From NCBI RefSeq assembly GCF_043290135.1, contig NC_134701.1, positions 66,719,502 through 66,783,501 of the forward strand: a stretch of 64,000 bases of DNA, in the 5' to 3' direction. This document shows positions 25,497 to 36,023 of the stretch, one piece after another. A program made the translations under genes and the position numbers. Within the stretch, counting starts at the first letter, position 1. The number at the start of each line of letters is the position of its first letter. Below the pieces are notes generated by a model. The model did no database searches, was not told the DNA's origin, and saw only the letters and a program-made list of their open reading frames with translations. The stretch is from Rhipicephalus microplus (taxonomy: Eukaryota > Arthropoda > Arachnida > Ixodida > Ixodidae).

Positions 25497-25984
25497 TTTG
25501 CCTTCAACCACTGCTGGGTAGCATGCGAAACGTGCTACAGAATGCGCTTGCAGTGCGCTGATAGGTTTCGTAACAAGTGTACGGCAGCCCTTAGGGCTGT
25601 TTTTGGTTAAATTCTTGTTAAGGAGTAATGTACCCCCAAGAAAAAAACTAATGGGCTGTGCATACGATATGCCCCACAGATTCATGTATATATAACTTCG
25701 TTGTATTTAAAACAAATATTCTTTCTTTGGCCTCAAACGAGGGTTTTGCTAAACTGAAACGCTTAGTTTTTTTTTTTTTCATGAATTTCGCAGTCTACAT
25801 ACACCAAGAGTTAATTAAAGCAGTCATATACATGTCAGCAGCAGTGGTATACATATACCAACGCACAAGTTTCGATGTTGTGAAGCTACCCAAGAGTAGT
25901 CATGGTGGGTGTTCTTTTACCAAGTGTAATAGAAACATGTGTTTTTTAATGATTACAGGGCTTATCAGATATTTCCTTTAAGTG

Positions 25985-26111
<127 letters not shown>

Positions 26112-26317
26112 CATACACTCAAAAAAATAAAACGAACTATGGCAGACTTTTCTTAGGACTGCCACTGTTTGCTTCACGGCAATCGTGAATCAGTTATGAG
26201 AAAACCAACTGCATACTGAAATAGTATTAGATGGGGAATGCAACAACGAAACACGAAAACAGTGAATGATAAAAAACGTTTTTGAGAGAGCACTAGCTTG
26301 ATTGTCGTTCAAAAATT

Positions 26318-26517
26318 TCAACTTTTCAAGAAATTCATTGTCTCTCTTTCGAATTTTTCCACTTTTTTCTTGAGACTTTTAACTGTGTTCTTGGCAATGG
26401 TATCATGTTGCTGATGTTGAGCATACTTTCGCGTAACATTTGTAAGCTTTTTCTTAACATCAGCTTATACTGTAGTAGCATTTAATGTTTCATCAGCCGA
26501 ATCTTTGACTTCTCTTG
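26318..26517 (-). pseudogene. Coiled-coil-like fragment, possibly of a THAP/transposase-type protein
   Basis: Minus-strand frame 26464-26318 reads ADVKKKLTNVTRKYAQHQQH then NTVKSLKKKVEKFERETMNF and stops. It is a Lys/Glu-rich heptad-like stretch that would form a coiled coil. Upstream in the same frame, beyond a TAA, is EVKDSADETLNATTV. Further 5' on the same strand (26790-26584) is a short frame with FSEETIKTALGL, a phrase I associate with P-element/THAP9-like proteins. The pieces are in different frames, so if related they are decayed. No catalytic motif was seen; low certainty. Confidence 0.2.
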
Positions 26518-28261
26518 ATTTGCATCACTAGCGTTTGTTGACAGTTTGCAAAGTGCGATGCGGACTTCCATGGCATGGTGTTTTTAAAGCATTGTTCCTT
26601 GTCGTGAAGATGTAGCTGGAGATTGACACAGCCCCAGAGCAGTCTTGATGGTCTCTTCACTGAATGGTGCGGACGCTGTTCTTTCCTTTATTGGTCTTGT
26701 TTCCTTAAGCAGTGCTGCAAGCATAAACGTATTCAAATAATGCCAATTTGTGTGAAGCCTGTTCTTAGGTTCATAATGTGAGAAATGCATCTGGTACTGG
26801 CATCGTCAATAGCACTATGCCACAGCTACTGCGGCGGGTCAGAAATGCCTAGAAACGTTGAAATTGACTAATACATTTTCGAAGTATGAATTAATTTGAG
26901 CACGTCCTGAAGTTGCATTGGTTTTAACCTTATAGAACTTTCAGATTTATACAATGCTTGTAATCGATACTGTTTTATGTCATTGAAAAGCTAAGTTGAC
27001 TTTTATCATAAGCTTTCACTTACGCCTGAACCTGAACAAAGTTAGGACTGCATTCGGTTTCAACATTTTCCAGCCATCTGCACATATTTGTTCATAGTTG
27101 TTCAATTCGAAATGAACATGCAAAAAAAATTAAAATGGTATGTTGACAGCATGGTATGACAAAAAGGACTGCCTGTCATTGTGACTGAATCTGTACTAGT
27201 GTATGCGGTATGGTTTATGGCAAGAGCTATAGCAGTGACTTGGACAAAAGAATTAGGAGCTGAGTTCACGTCAGGCCCACAACCAGAAAATGTTTTTGTG
27301 GCAGGGGAAAGAGGGGTCTTTTGCTGAAGGCTTTGACTATTTTAGAAGCCCCCCCTTGTTATTTATTTTTGGTTAAACGCCCTTCTCTCAAAATATCGGC
27401 TGGCCGACGAAGGGCCAGGGCTTTTAGCACCTCATTCGCATTTGTGGGCTTGGCTCGTGTGTGCTTTCATGAGGTCATGAACCTAGTCAGATGCTATGAT
27501 AACGCTTCGAAGTTTTGCAATGAAAGTTTGTGCAAATGAAAAGATATCAGACGAAGGACTAGGTTTGTGAAAGGCGACTATAAGGTGGTAGTTGCAAATT
27601 TTGTCAATCAAAAGCTTTGTAACTGAAGCTGTAATTTCTAATATTGCAGTTGACTTTTAGTTCTCTCATAAGAATAACACGACATAGTGCTTACTTTGTT
27701 AGCCAGGTAAAAGCCCTTGCTGCACAAATGTACAGATGGTGATACAAAAAAAAGCAGGCGCAGTACCAGCCTCGCAACATTACGCATTTTTTATATTTCA
27801 CAGGAATGGCATAAGTATTGTATTCAATTGCAGTGACCTTGGTAGAGATTCTCAAATGTTGGTCGATTCAGGGGAACATGTGCACGAATAAATAAGCGCA
27901 GCAGCCAGGGCAAAACTTCTCCACCCAATGACACGGCTATGTAACACGTAGCAATACTTAAGAATGTATAAGTGTACTCGAAGCTCTTTGACCAATACAA
28001 AATGCCGACGGGAGTGCTTTTGTACCCCATAAATACACCAGCCTTCTTTCTGATGCATATTCTTAGAGCAAAGTCACTCCACCAAATGACCAATGTACTC
28101 TCAGAATGCTGTGGACAGTATGCTGCACGATGTTTGGCTACCCGACGTATGCCTACACTTTCAACTAAGAAATTTTACAGTGCCAGACAATATTGACTCA
28201 TAAAATTATCATGCATTCTGACAAAAAACAGCAGCAAGTGCTTATTTATGCTGCAAATCTA

Positions 28262-28402
28262 TCATGCGTTTGTCGGAGGCCACTTGTCACGCTTCACTTG
28301 TACCGCCCAAAGAAGTCGTCTTTTAGGGTCTCTGGGAAATCGGTACATCTTCCAATTATTCCTACAATGATTGCTGCACTGCGGCACGCAACGCCCGGCC
28401 AT
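28262..28402 (-). CDS. THAP-type zinc-finger first exon or fragment
   Basis: An ATG in strong context (GTCACCATGG, minus strand at 28402) starts MAGRCVPQCSNHC, then YRFPRDPKRRLLW and VKRDKWPPT, stopping after 46 residues. This matches the N-terminal half of the THAP domain (C2CH zinc finger, DNA binding): Cys5 and Cys9, the FPxDP turn, the first conserved Trp, and KRDxWxP. The second half (C-x2-H and the AVPTIF region) is missing and must come from another exon or be lost. No good GT donor precedes the TGA; a weak GC donor (AAC|GCATGA) is possible. The sequence upstream on this strand (28403-28720) is GC- and CpG-rich, as a promoter might be. It may be a host gene, a THAP transposon remnant or a pseudogene. 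Confidence 0.5.
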   Translation of the reverse strand: MAGRCVPQCSNHCRNNWKMYRFPRDPKRRLLWAVQVKRDKWPPTNA

Positions 28403-28539
28403 GGTGACGACAGCAAGTGAGCACTGAAAACACACACACGCTACGTACGAGTGACTGGTCTGAGGAGCCAAAATGGCGGCCACGCTGCCTGCCCTTTCAA
28501 AAGCTGATGCCACTCTAGCGGGGGTATTTGCATCGAGGT

Positions 28540-28700
28540 TCTCTAATTGGTAACCGGTAATACAGTGTACTATAATAGAAGGGGGCAGTGGAGTGAACGA
28601 GGCGCCCGCGCCGCATCTCGGCTGATTCTCCGGCGGGTGACAGTAGCGGCGGCGCTGTTGTCCCATGGTACTGAAGATCTCTGAAACATCTACATTGGGA
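28540..28700 (-). repeat. GC-rich repeat, inverted partner of 30240-30365
   Basis: Reading the minus strand, CAACAGCGCCGCCGCTACTG ... CACTCCACTG ... AGTACACTGTATTACCGGTT corresponds to TGCAGCGCCGCTGCTG ... CCACTCAACAC ... AGTACACTTTACCGGTAA on the plus strand at 30240-30365. The two are clearly homologous and in opposite orientation, about 1.6 kb apart. This copy lies just 5' of the THAP-type ATG, so part of that CpG-rich leader is repeat-derived. Confidence 0.55.
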
Positions 28701-28720
28701 GCGCGCGCGCCCGAGCATGC

Positions 28721-30239
28721 GAAAGCGTGTAATTGCTCGTTTTTAGCGCGTTTAATACGTATCTGAGCCTTTATCAGTGGAAGTACCTGCTACTCGCCAT
28801 GGTGCACGAGTGAATATGCAGGCATGCCAAAATTGCCTCGATACATTCACTGTTTCAAAAACATGCCGATCCAAAGAAAAAAAAATGTCAATTATAATTT
28901 GCACGTATCTGCCTAGCTTCTTACTCAATCAGCACTTTGAGCTGCGCTACAGGCAAACTGTAGGAGAAGTATCAAAACCGTGATTAAGTCATATGCTTGT
29001 TTTGTCGGCAGTCTCTACAATATCCACAGCACAGTTTTCCTCTTATAGGCCTACATGCGCTCGATTGTTTCACGAGAAACCCGAGTATAAGCAACGTTGT
29101 CACAACATTTATATCAGTGATGACTCTAATTTATCATGCCAGTTTCACGGTAGATAATAATTATTGCTTTCCGAAAGACTTAATACATAATAAACTTATT
29201 AAAACAATACACAAACATATTAAAAAGGCCAATTGTATATATAGCCAGTCTGTTAATCTGCATAAATGCATTGTAACCAGTTCTCATTTTGTATTGACAG
29301 CTTAAATTGTGCTGCTTTCCAAATATTTTATTGGCGTAACACCATTGCAAGTGAGCAAATTTATGACGATGTTTTGTATTATAGCGTTGTTCTAATATTA
29401 GGTATCAAAAGTGTAGGCAGGCAGTGTTGCATCTTGTTTTGAGAAATTTACCTTCTTTATATATGTAAACAGTAAACACACACACATCATATATATGTAT
29501 ATATATATATATATATATTCATGCAATGTCCCTAATTAGTACAGTTACTATTTCTAGGCGGTGCATTCCTCGTCTGACTACGTTAGACTTTAACTAGTTT
29601 TGAGACCTCATACTGTGGAAAAGGTGAAATGTACAATATACAGTGCGCATTTGTTTATAGAGACACGCTATATTAAGCTTTGCCAACTGTAAACTATTGG
29701 CGCAGGGCTACCCATGGCAGATTTCTTTTTATTCATTTGTTGGGGTGGGGTGTGCAGCAGAATGCCTAACTTAGGCACTTGGTGGTCACTGTGAATGCGA
29801 GTAAATATTTTAGTATACCCTGAAAAATTAAATTACGAAAACATTTCCTAGTGTAGGGGGTTCAGATTCTCTTCCTCTCCCCTCTTTACTTATGACTTTC
29901 TGGTTATCCGTGCGTGTGACACAGTATTTGTTTTTTAATCTCACAGCTTTCTGAGCACAGCTTACTTCCAATAAATCGGCTCAGTTATTCTGAATATTGT
30001 AGTCGCCTAACCAACGAAGAAAGAGTTGAGAGAGAAGAAATCAATATAAGACTCATCCTTTCTGAATTATTTTTGATCTCTCACAAGGGCTTTTATGGAG
30101 CACGAATTCAGTAGATCGGCATGTTATACTTCAAAGGCTATGGCATCATGTGATATACATGAATGATGGGCAGGTAATGAGAAATCCGCATCAAGAAAGC
30201 GCGACGGAGGAGGCAAAGCGCTTAGCAGTTCCTGCACGC
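28721..30239. other. Non-coding, nothing recognised
   Basis: AT-rich sequence with short frames (for example 28997-29305) lacking family motifs. A short TA/CA tract is at 29478-29519. Confidence 0.4.
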
Positions 30240-30365
30240 GACGCGCAGCTCTTTCAATACTATTCGACTGCAGCGCCGCTGCTGCGGGCTACGCGGAAGG
30301 GATCAGGCGGCGAGGTGCGGTCATGCCACTCAACACTTCTAGTACACTTTACCGGTAATATGGGC
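30240..30365 (+). repeat. GC-rich repeat, inverted partner of 28540-28700
   Basis: The second copy of the repeat described at 28540-28700. The plus-strand open frame 30150-30422 overlaps it, but no domain is recognised and the frame is not called as a gene. Confidence 0.5.
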
Positions 30366-31117
30366 AATCGCAGGGAACTGTGGGATATGACAGCTTTCGG
30401 TTCGACGCACCACGCGGATTAGCAGGAGCACGCGCACATTTTTGTGCTGCTCCGTTGAAAAAAGCACCTGTCCGTGCAATGTCAGTGCCTTGGAAGTTGG
30501 TTTTTTGTTTATGCTAACCGTGACTGTGACGATGACAAGCTGCAAAAGGGATGAATGACAAGGAAACTTTTTTATCGCACTAAAATGATCTGCAATGCTT
30601 TAATGCTTCTCCGGGGTATACTGTCAGTTCGGCCAGCACATCAGTCGATACAGAAAACAGTTTTCATTGTATGATACGTTACTGCAAATAAAAGTCACCA
30701 TTTTAAAAATCTCAGGGGATGGGGATGACTGTAGCAGTGCGCTGAGTTCATTTCGGCATCACTGCTTCGGCCAACATCGTTGGTCGATCGGCATGTAGCG
30801 CTGCACTTATTGAGCACGTTGAGATATCTTTTTTTGCCTAGCCTTCAGTGCGCTATAAGATGCATTTCTTAGTCGAAGCCACATGCTTATTTTAACGCTG
30901 ATATTGATGAAGCTGCCCAGCACGGCGGCACATAAACAACACAGTCAGACATAGACGGTGCCAAATAATAGAAACCCTGTGCTTTTTTAACGCACTTCTT
31001 TCTTTGGGTGCTATCCTAGCGCACAGTTTGTCTAAAATAAACGTTAATGAACTCGCCCAATGCTTCGTGGAAACTTACTCTTGAGTGAAGCTTTCGCGTT
31101 TTTTTTTTTGTCACATA

Positions 31118-31251
31118 TATGGGTACCGGCGCTCATCATATGGCACGTAGATTTGGCGCCATCGTAGGTGGGGCCTTCAGATGGTACCCCCTGACGGGGG
31201 CATTCTCGTCTTCTCGGGACTAAATAAAGTTCCTTGACTGACTGACTGACA
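31118..31251 (+). repeat. Retroelement-like 3' end with (GACT)n tail
   Basis: GGGACTAAATAAAGTTCCTT is followed directly by (GACT)n. A poly(A)-signal-like AATAAA next to a tetranucleotide tail is typical of non-LTR element 3' ends. No coding part was found upstream, so it would be a short truncated copy or SINE. Confidence 0.35.
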
Positions 31252-31750
31252 GATTTCGCCCATGCGTTCCCATAATATCATTGCTAGGTGATGGTTTATT
31301 TCTCAATATAATTTATTTCTCATATATTATTCGCACCAAACTCATGCGTAACCTTTTTTAGTGTGGAATACACATGTACCTGCGATCAAATGTCTTTCGC
31401 ACACTATGGCTTCCTCAAAGGCTAACTGTCGCTGTGGCTCTCTCCACAGCTGCGGCACAACTAATGTTTTTTTTCTTCCTTCCATGGGAATCGATACCTG
31501 CGTTTGCCTTTCACGCTCGAGTTGGAGCTGCCAACGGCTGAACAACCGACTATGCTTTATCAAGACGAAAATATACGGGCGACCACGCGCGCGAACGCCG
31601 AATGATCTGAGGCTTGCGGCGAAGTGGTTCGCCGTCGTCTGTATACTCTTATCGAACCGGAAGCCGGTAGCAGATGGTGCATCCCACAATCCCTCGCTCT
31701 TTTACTGGTCACATATTTCAGGCCCACCACCTGCTCAGTGCAGGACACTA

Positions 31751-31920
31751 GACGGCGCACATCGCTGACATCGTAGCCAGAGAAGAGTGCGAGTCCGTGG
31801 GACCGTGAAAAACATGTTTTCTCCGTTTTTCACTGGACGGCGCAAATCGCTGACATCGTAGCAAGAGAAGAGAGCGAGTCCGTGTGACAGTGAAAAACAT
31901 GTTTTCCCCGTTTTTCACAG
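31751..31920. repeat. Two tandem ~85-bp units
   Basis: GACGGCGCACATCGCTGACA at 31751 recurs as GACGGCGCAAATCGCTGACA at 31836. Both units continue through GAGAAGAG...GCGAGTCCGTG and GTGAAAAACATGTTTT to CCGTTTTTCAC. The second unit has a few substitutions. The sequence that follows (31920-31990) contains the reverse complement of TACTTTGCGAAGTT found at about 34209-34223, so this lies in repeat-rich DNA. Confidence 0.8.
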
Positions 31921-32298
31921 CGCATCTCCGAACAGCTTGTGGTAAAGCCCCTAAAACTTCGCAAAGTAGCAACGTATGTAATTAAAGTGGCACCTTCTTT
32001 CTCCTCCCTCTCCTGACTTTTCCACGGCTGGCTCCGCGTCGGTATTGGCCAGATGATGTCATGAAGGACCGTTCGGAGCATTTGTTCGTTTACAGTCGCT
32101 CTCGACTCTGCTTTTGAAGCGCGGGTAGGGTGGCTAGAATGGGGAGGTGTGATGAGCGCATTTTGCTTGCCGGAGAAGGTACTACCAGAGTCCTTTAATA
32201 CTCCGGTACTACTTCGGCGCGGTGATGGCAGTGGCGGGGGTAGTAAGCGACGCGCTTTGCAGGGTCTCTTACAGGTGCGCTGCTTTTTTTTTCACAGG

Positions 32299-32690
32299 AG
32301 GTAGCTGTTTTACAAGTACTTCACCAATCGGTGCTTGCGCTGGATTTCTCGGAAATGCGTGAAGATGTCGACGCCAAAAAAAGAAGACCTAGCGTTGCTG
32401 CATTGAGCCTGGCCGTAAAACTGCTTCAGCTTGGCTTCTTAAAGAGTTCCAAGGGTGGCAATGTGGATGACTTAGTGGAGGAGTCTCTTCTCTTTGTGGG
32501 AAAAAAGGTGCGTAAGACGGAATATGACGAGAAAGACTACGAAAGACTGCCATCTGATTCACTAGCAGTGCCTGTCGTTCATGAATCGTATACTATCTGA
32601 GCGGCGGATGGTGACCCTGTATATTATGTGGCAAGCTATGTTGCGAGAAACGGGATGAGTGCAAGAACGCCTGTTTTGTTCCCAGTGTTG
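32299..32690 (+). pseudogene. Exon-like remnant, probably transposase-derived
   Basis: A strong acceptor (CTTTTTTTTTTCACAG) precedes an open frame EVAVLQVLHQSVLALDFSEM ... RRPSVAALSLAVKLLQLGFL ... YDEKDYERLPSDSLAVPVVH to TGA at 32598. The same frame continues past the stop with DPVYYVASYVARNG. I associate a YYVxxYVAR phrase with the C-terminal part of THAP9/P-element-like transposase proteins common in tick genomes. The codon pattern looks protein-coding, but the TGA and the missing downstream part suggest a pseudogene. No catalytic residues can be assigned. Confidence 0.4.
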
Positions 32691-35469
32691 GCGGTAACGC
32701 GTTACAAGTAACATCGTTACTGGGATAGCATGTATGTTACTTCGGTAATTCAGTAATTAAGGCACTGGTTGCCATGTATATGGCTGTTGCTTAAATTCTG
32801 GAAGTTTTTTTCAGCAAGTCATTCCTGCAACACGGTCGCGCTGTTTATCAGTTATGTTTTAAAAATAAAATTTGCTTCTGCTGATTGTATAGATCAGGGA
32901 ACATTTGTTGGATACCTGGGAAAGCAAGGTTCACCTCGAACGCCTATGCAAAAACAGAAGCAATTTTTGTGGGCCCTGTGTTGCTAAAAGGGCAAAAATT
33001 ATTTACACTCCAGAAATCCTTTTCCGTGGGGCTAAATATTTTAGACATTTCTCTCTTCGTAGAACACCTGCGCTTATGGCCTACTAGCAGAGGCAAGCTG
33101 ACAGAATTCTTTGTAAATTTGTTGAGATCAATGATGATTTTTTTTTTCGGAGAGGGTTTATGGCGAAATATTATTTCTGGTTTCTGGGACAATGAGAAAT
33201 TGATTTATGCGTGCCACGACGGTGTATGCCATCACATGCGACTCTCCGGTGCACACTAGGCCACTGTATTATATTTCCGTTATTTTGTGTAAAGTTTCCT
33301 ATTTATATCAGTAATTCACCCAAGGTAGCTAGTTGTTTTGGTCACTGACTTTTTTCTTTCAGTAGGAGCACAGTACTAAGAGCTCGAGGGATTCACATCC
33401 CGTCACAAGTTGGCAAAGCAGCAATATACAACAGACATTTATACACGTAGAATACAAAATAAACTATACAAGTATAACATGACATCAAGTGTGTAATACA
33501 AAAGTTACGAAACAGAGTGCCACAAATAGAGATCGAGGGAATACATAAGTATGATCATGACGTCGCATGAACATGAAAAGCAAAAATCAATATGAAGAGT
33601 GACCGATACTCCGGGAGATGTACCATTCGGGAAAATAACAGAGCTGGGCGAAGAATCTAATGTAACAATTTTGATTAGACGAAGGATAAAAATTTCTTTG
33701 GTTTGAAATAGAGTAGGTGAGGTAGCCTGTAGACAATGATTGTTCATCTTAAACAGTTCTAGGGGTAGGTAAAATCCACATTTCTTCATGAGTTTAGTGA
33801 GACGTTTAGCTAACTTATAGTACTGGAACCATTTGTACCGAATTATTTATTACATGTCAAATAGAAATACGAGGTTTATTAAAATGCTGTTCTGGCTCCC
33901 GCAGCGAGGGCCCACTCATCGTAACTTCTGATCTTAGAGTATAATCGAAAAATACGTGCGTCATTTTTACTTTGGTAACGGAAACGCGTTGTCTTTCCCG
34001 TAGGCAACATAGGGTGGTAACGCGATTCTTTATTATTAGCGTAGCGAGTAACCATCTTGCGCTGCTATAGTGCGCTGCTTGGCAAGCAAGTGCTCTCTCC
34101 GCGACAAGGCGTCTGCTACGCAGGAGCAAGGCAGGGACGCCACGTTCGAAAAGAGAGTGCGAACGGGAGGAGACCAAGGAGAAGCGAAAGCGGAGGAGCA
34201 GAGCGTTGCTACTTTGCGAAGTTCTAGGGGCATTAGTTGTCACTTGGCATGAAGCATCCCATGTGAGAAATGAAATGTCGAACGCACATGAAACAATGCA
34301 CTTGCAGAGATCAAGAAGCCGGAGCCAAGTACAAAAGTATGTCGTCACCGTTGGCACGTTTTCTTTTTTTTCCCAATTATTTGCAAGACGTTCGTTCTCC
34401 TTTCTCAATACTTTTGCCGAAGAGCCTTTGCGACTCGCAAATAAGCAGCACATGCCATTCTTTCTGTAACCACAGTTCACAGTTCAGGTTTGACGTTGCA
34501 CTGTGAAAAAAAAAAACTGTGATTCTGGCAGCGTAGGACTTAAAAAGAAAGGTACTGCATCGTCTTCGGCAAAGGATATCTGCTCTAGATTTCAGTGGGA
34601 AATAGCGGTGCGTATTGACAAAGCACAGGTGGCTGGCGACTGTCCCACAGTCCTGAGTGTGTCGTATACGTGCGTGTTGCTACCATAGTCATGTGAATTT
34701 GAAGATTGGAGTAATCATGATTGCCGCTCAACTCGCCCTGACGACGCAAAGAGGTAAGCGCATGTTACGCTTAGAACTTGAGATTTCATATCGTGTCCGT
34801 GGGAATGCCTTTTTTGTTTTTCCAAGTTCAAGAAGACTTGAAACTTCACTAATAATTTTACTGCAGCATTCAAGCTACCAGGCGCTACAGTAATCAGACA
34901 ATTATGTCCTGCGATTTGTCGTCATGGACCAGTTCAGAACAGTAGAGCGTACCTTTCTGCCGTCCCTTTACGAGGAAGTTGAAATACGAACAGTGCGATA
35001 ATCTGCACTGAGACTTGGAGAAGCTGCCAATGGCCAATGAGGTAAATACAAGTGATAAGGTGCATGCCTCTGATAACTGCCATGTCTTCTTCGAATGCTC
35101 ATGGTTACTGGTCAGGAACCCATACCTAAATGTTTCTACTGGTGTGGAAATTGATGTCCGTGCTCGGAAACCTAGCCAGAACTCGCTGAACCGTGCTTGC
35201 CCTGTGTCCCCACAGGCTAAATAAATAAATAAAAAAGAGTCTGGCTAGTACATTTTTGAAGGGGAGTATTTCGAAGAAAGTTGTCTCCACAACAATTTCA
35301 TCATCATATTAGCATCTCTGAAAATTTTAAAGTGGAATCATCATTTGATACTTGTTAAAATTACTGAACTACAATTGTCAGTTCACAGCTAAATCCTGAT
35401 TTGTGGCATGCGTGTTCGTTGCTGACTTGAATGTAAACATTCGACAGAAGTCTCAGAAGTCTGTATGGT
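32691..35469. other. Non-coding; repeats but no supported gene
   Basis: Mixed repeat-like DNA. 33370-33790 read on the minus strand looks like a LINE 3' UTR, but without a coding motif. The 207-codon minus-strand frame at 33857-34480 is Leu/Arg/Ser-rich with no domain, and overlaps the repeat TTGCGAAGTTCTAGGGGC at about 34213. An AATAAATAAATAAA tract is at 35219-35233. Confidence 0.35.
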
Positions 35470-35512
35470 TGGGTATGAAACTCGGCTTTCTTCAAAACCA
35501 AAAGTTTTGAAG

Positions 35513-35558
35513 AAACCCGACGTTTCGAAACCGGCTTAGTTTCTTACTCAGGGGTGAC
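35513..35558 (-). ncRNA. Decayed hammerhead ribozyme of PLE family 1
   Basis: On the minus strand the order is ACCC (stem I), CTGAGTA (degenerate form of the CUGAUGA core), an unpaired A, GAAAC/GTTTC (stem II), GAAACGTC (second core part plus cleavage triplet GTC with a near-absent stem III), and GGGT (stem I). All parts of a minimal type I hammerhead are in order, but the first core box has two substitutions, so activity is doubtful. It lies 3' of the PLE endonuclease fragment at 35777-36023, where PLEs are known to carry hammerheads. Confidence 0.6.
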
Positions 35559-35622
35559 TGCGGAGACTACGTATCAGCGGCGTCTTCAAAGCACTCCCGG
35601 GGTGGATAATGACCCCCCCACC

Positions 35623-35625
35623 CTT

Positions 35626-35696
<71 letters not shown>

Positions 35697-35704
35697 CTTT
35701 CTCT
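35623..35704. repeat. (CT)n(ATCT)n microsatellite
   Basis: TCTCTCTC runs directly into about twelve ATCT units and back to CTTTCTCTC. Confidence 0.95.
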
Positions 35705-35776
35705 CGTTTTGCCGTGGAGCACAGTAAGGGTTCCGAAAGAGCGGTTAATGTTATGGGCTGTCCTCTGTGTGTGCCA

Positions 35777-36023
35777 TCACTCGAGCAATAACCTTCTCCT
35801 CCAGTTCAGCTTGTTTTTATCTGGGTATCCATCGGCGATCCGGTGATCCATCGTCTCAGCATGCTCGGCGAGTGCGCTGCGCTCTTTGTAGAACTTCCGC
35901 ACATCGTTGGCGTGTTGCTTCAGTCGTTACAGTAGGTTTTTCGTCTCGCCTATATACGAAGAGGGGCACTCGGCGCACGGAATTTTGTAAACGACACCGG
36001 GGGCGCTGTCCATTGTTGGCCGG
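35777..36023 (-). pseudogene. PLE family 1: GIY-YIG endonuclease part, split from its RT by a LINE
   Basis: Minus-strand translation gives APGVVYKIPCAECPSSYIGE (the GIY-YIG core written as VVYKI...SYIGET), a TAA, then RLKQHANDVRKFY and a terminal region ending at TGA 35777. The CAEC pair before YIGE and the RLKQH helix are standard for Penelope-like endonucleases, which nick DNA for target-primed reverse transcription. The fragment starts exactly where a LINE (36024-38232) interrupts the element; the RT and linker continue at 38233-39345. The in-frame TAA shows it is inactive. Confidence 0.85.

Noticed and set aside
30150..30422. 90-codon plus-strand frame as a gene
   Set aside because: It overlaps a GC-rich repeat with an inverted copy at 28540 and has no domain.
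31342..31768. Overlapping 115- and 135-codon frames on both strands
   Set aside because: Neither strand shows a convincing family. A VCERHL string on the minus strand resembles the second half of a THAP finger, but it lies 5' of the THAP exon at 28402 and cannot complete it.
33857..34480. 207-codon minus-strand frame
   Set aside because: Low-complexity Leu/Arg/Ser composition, overlaps repeat sequence, no domain and no splice context.
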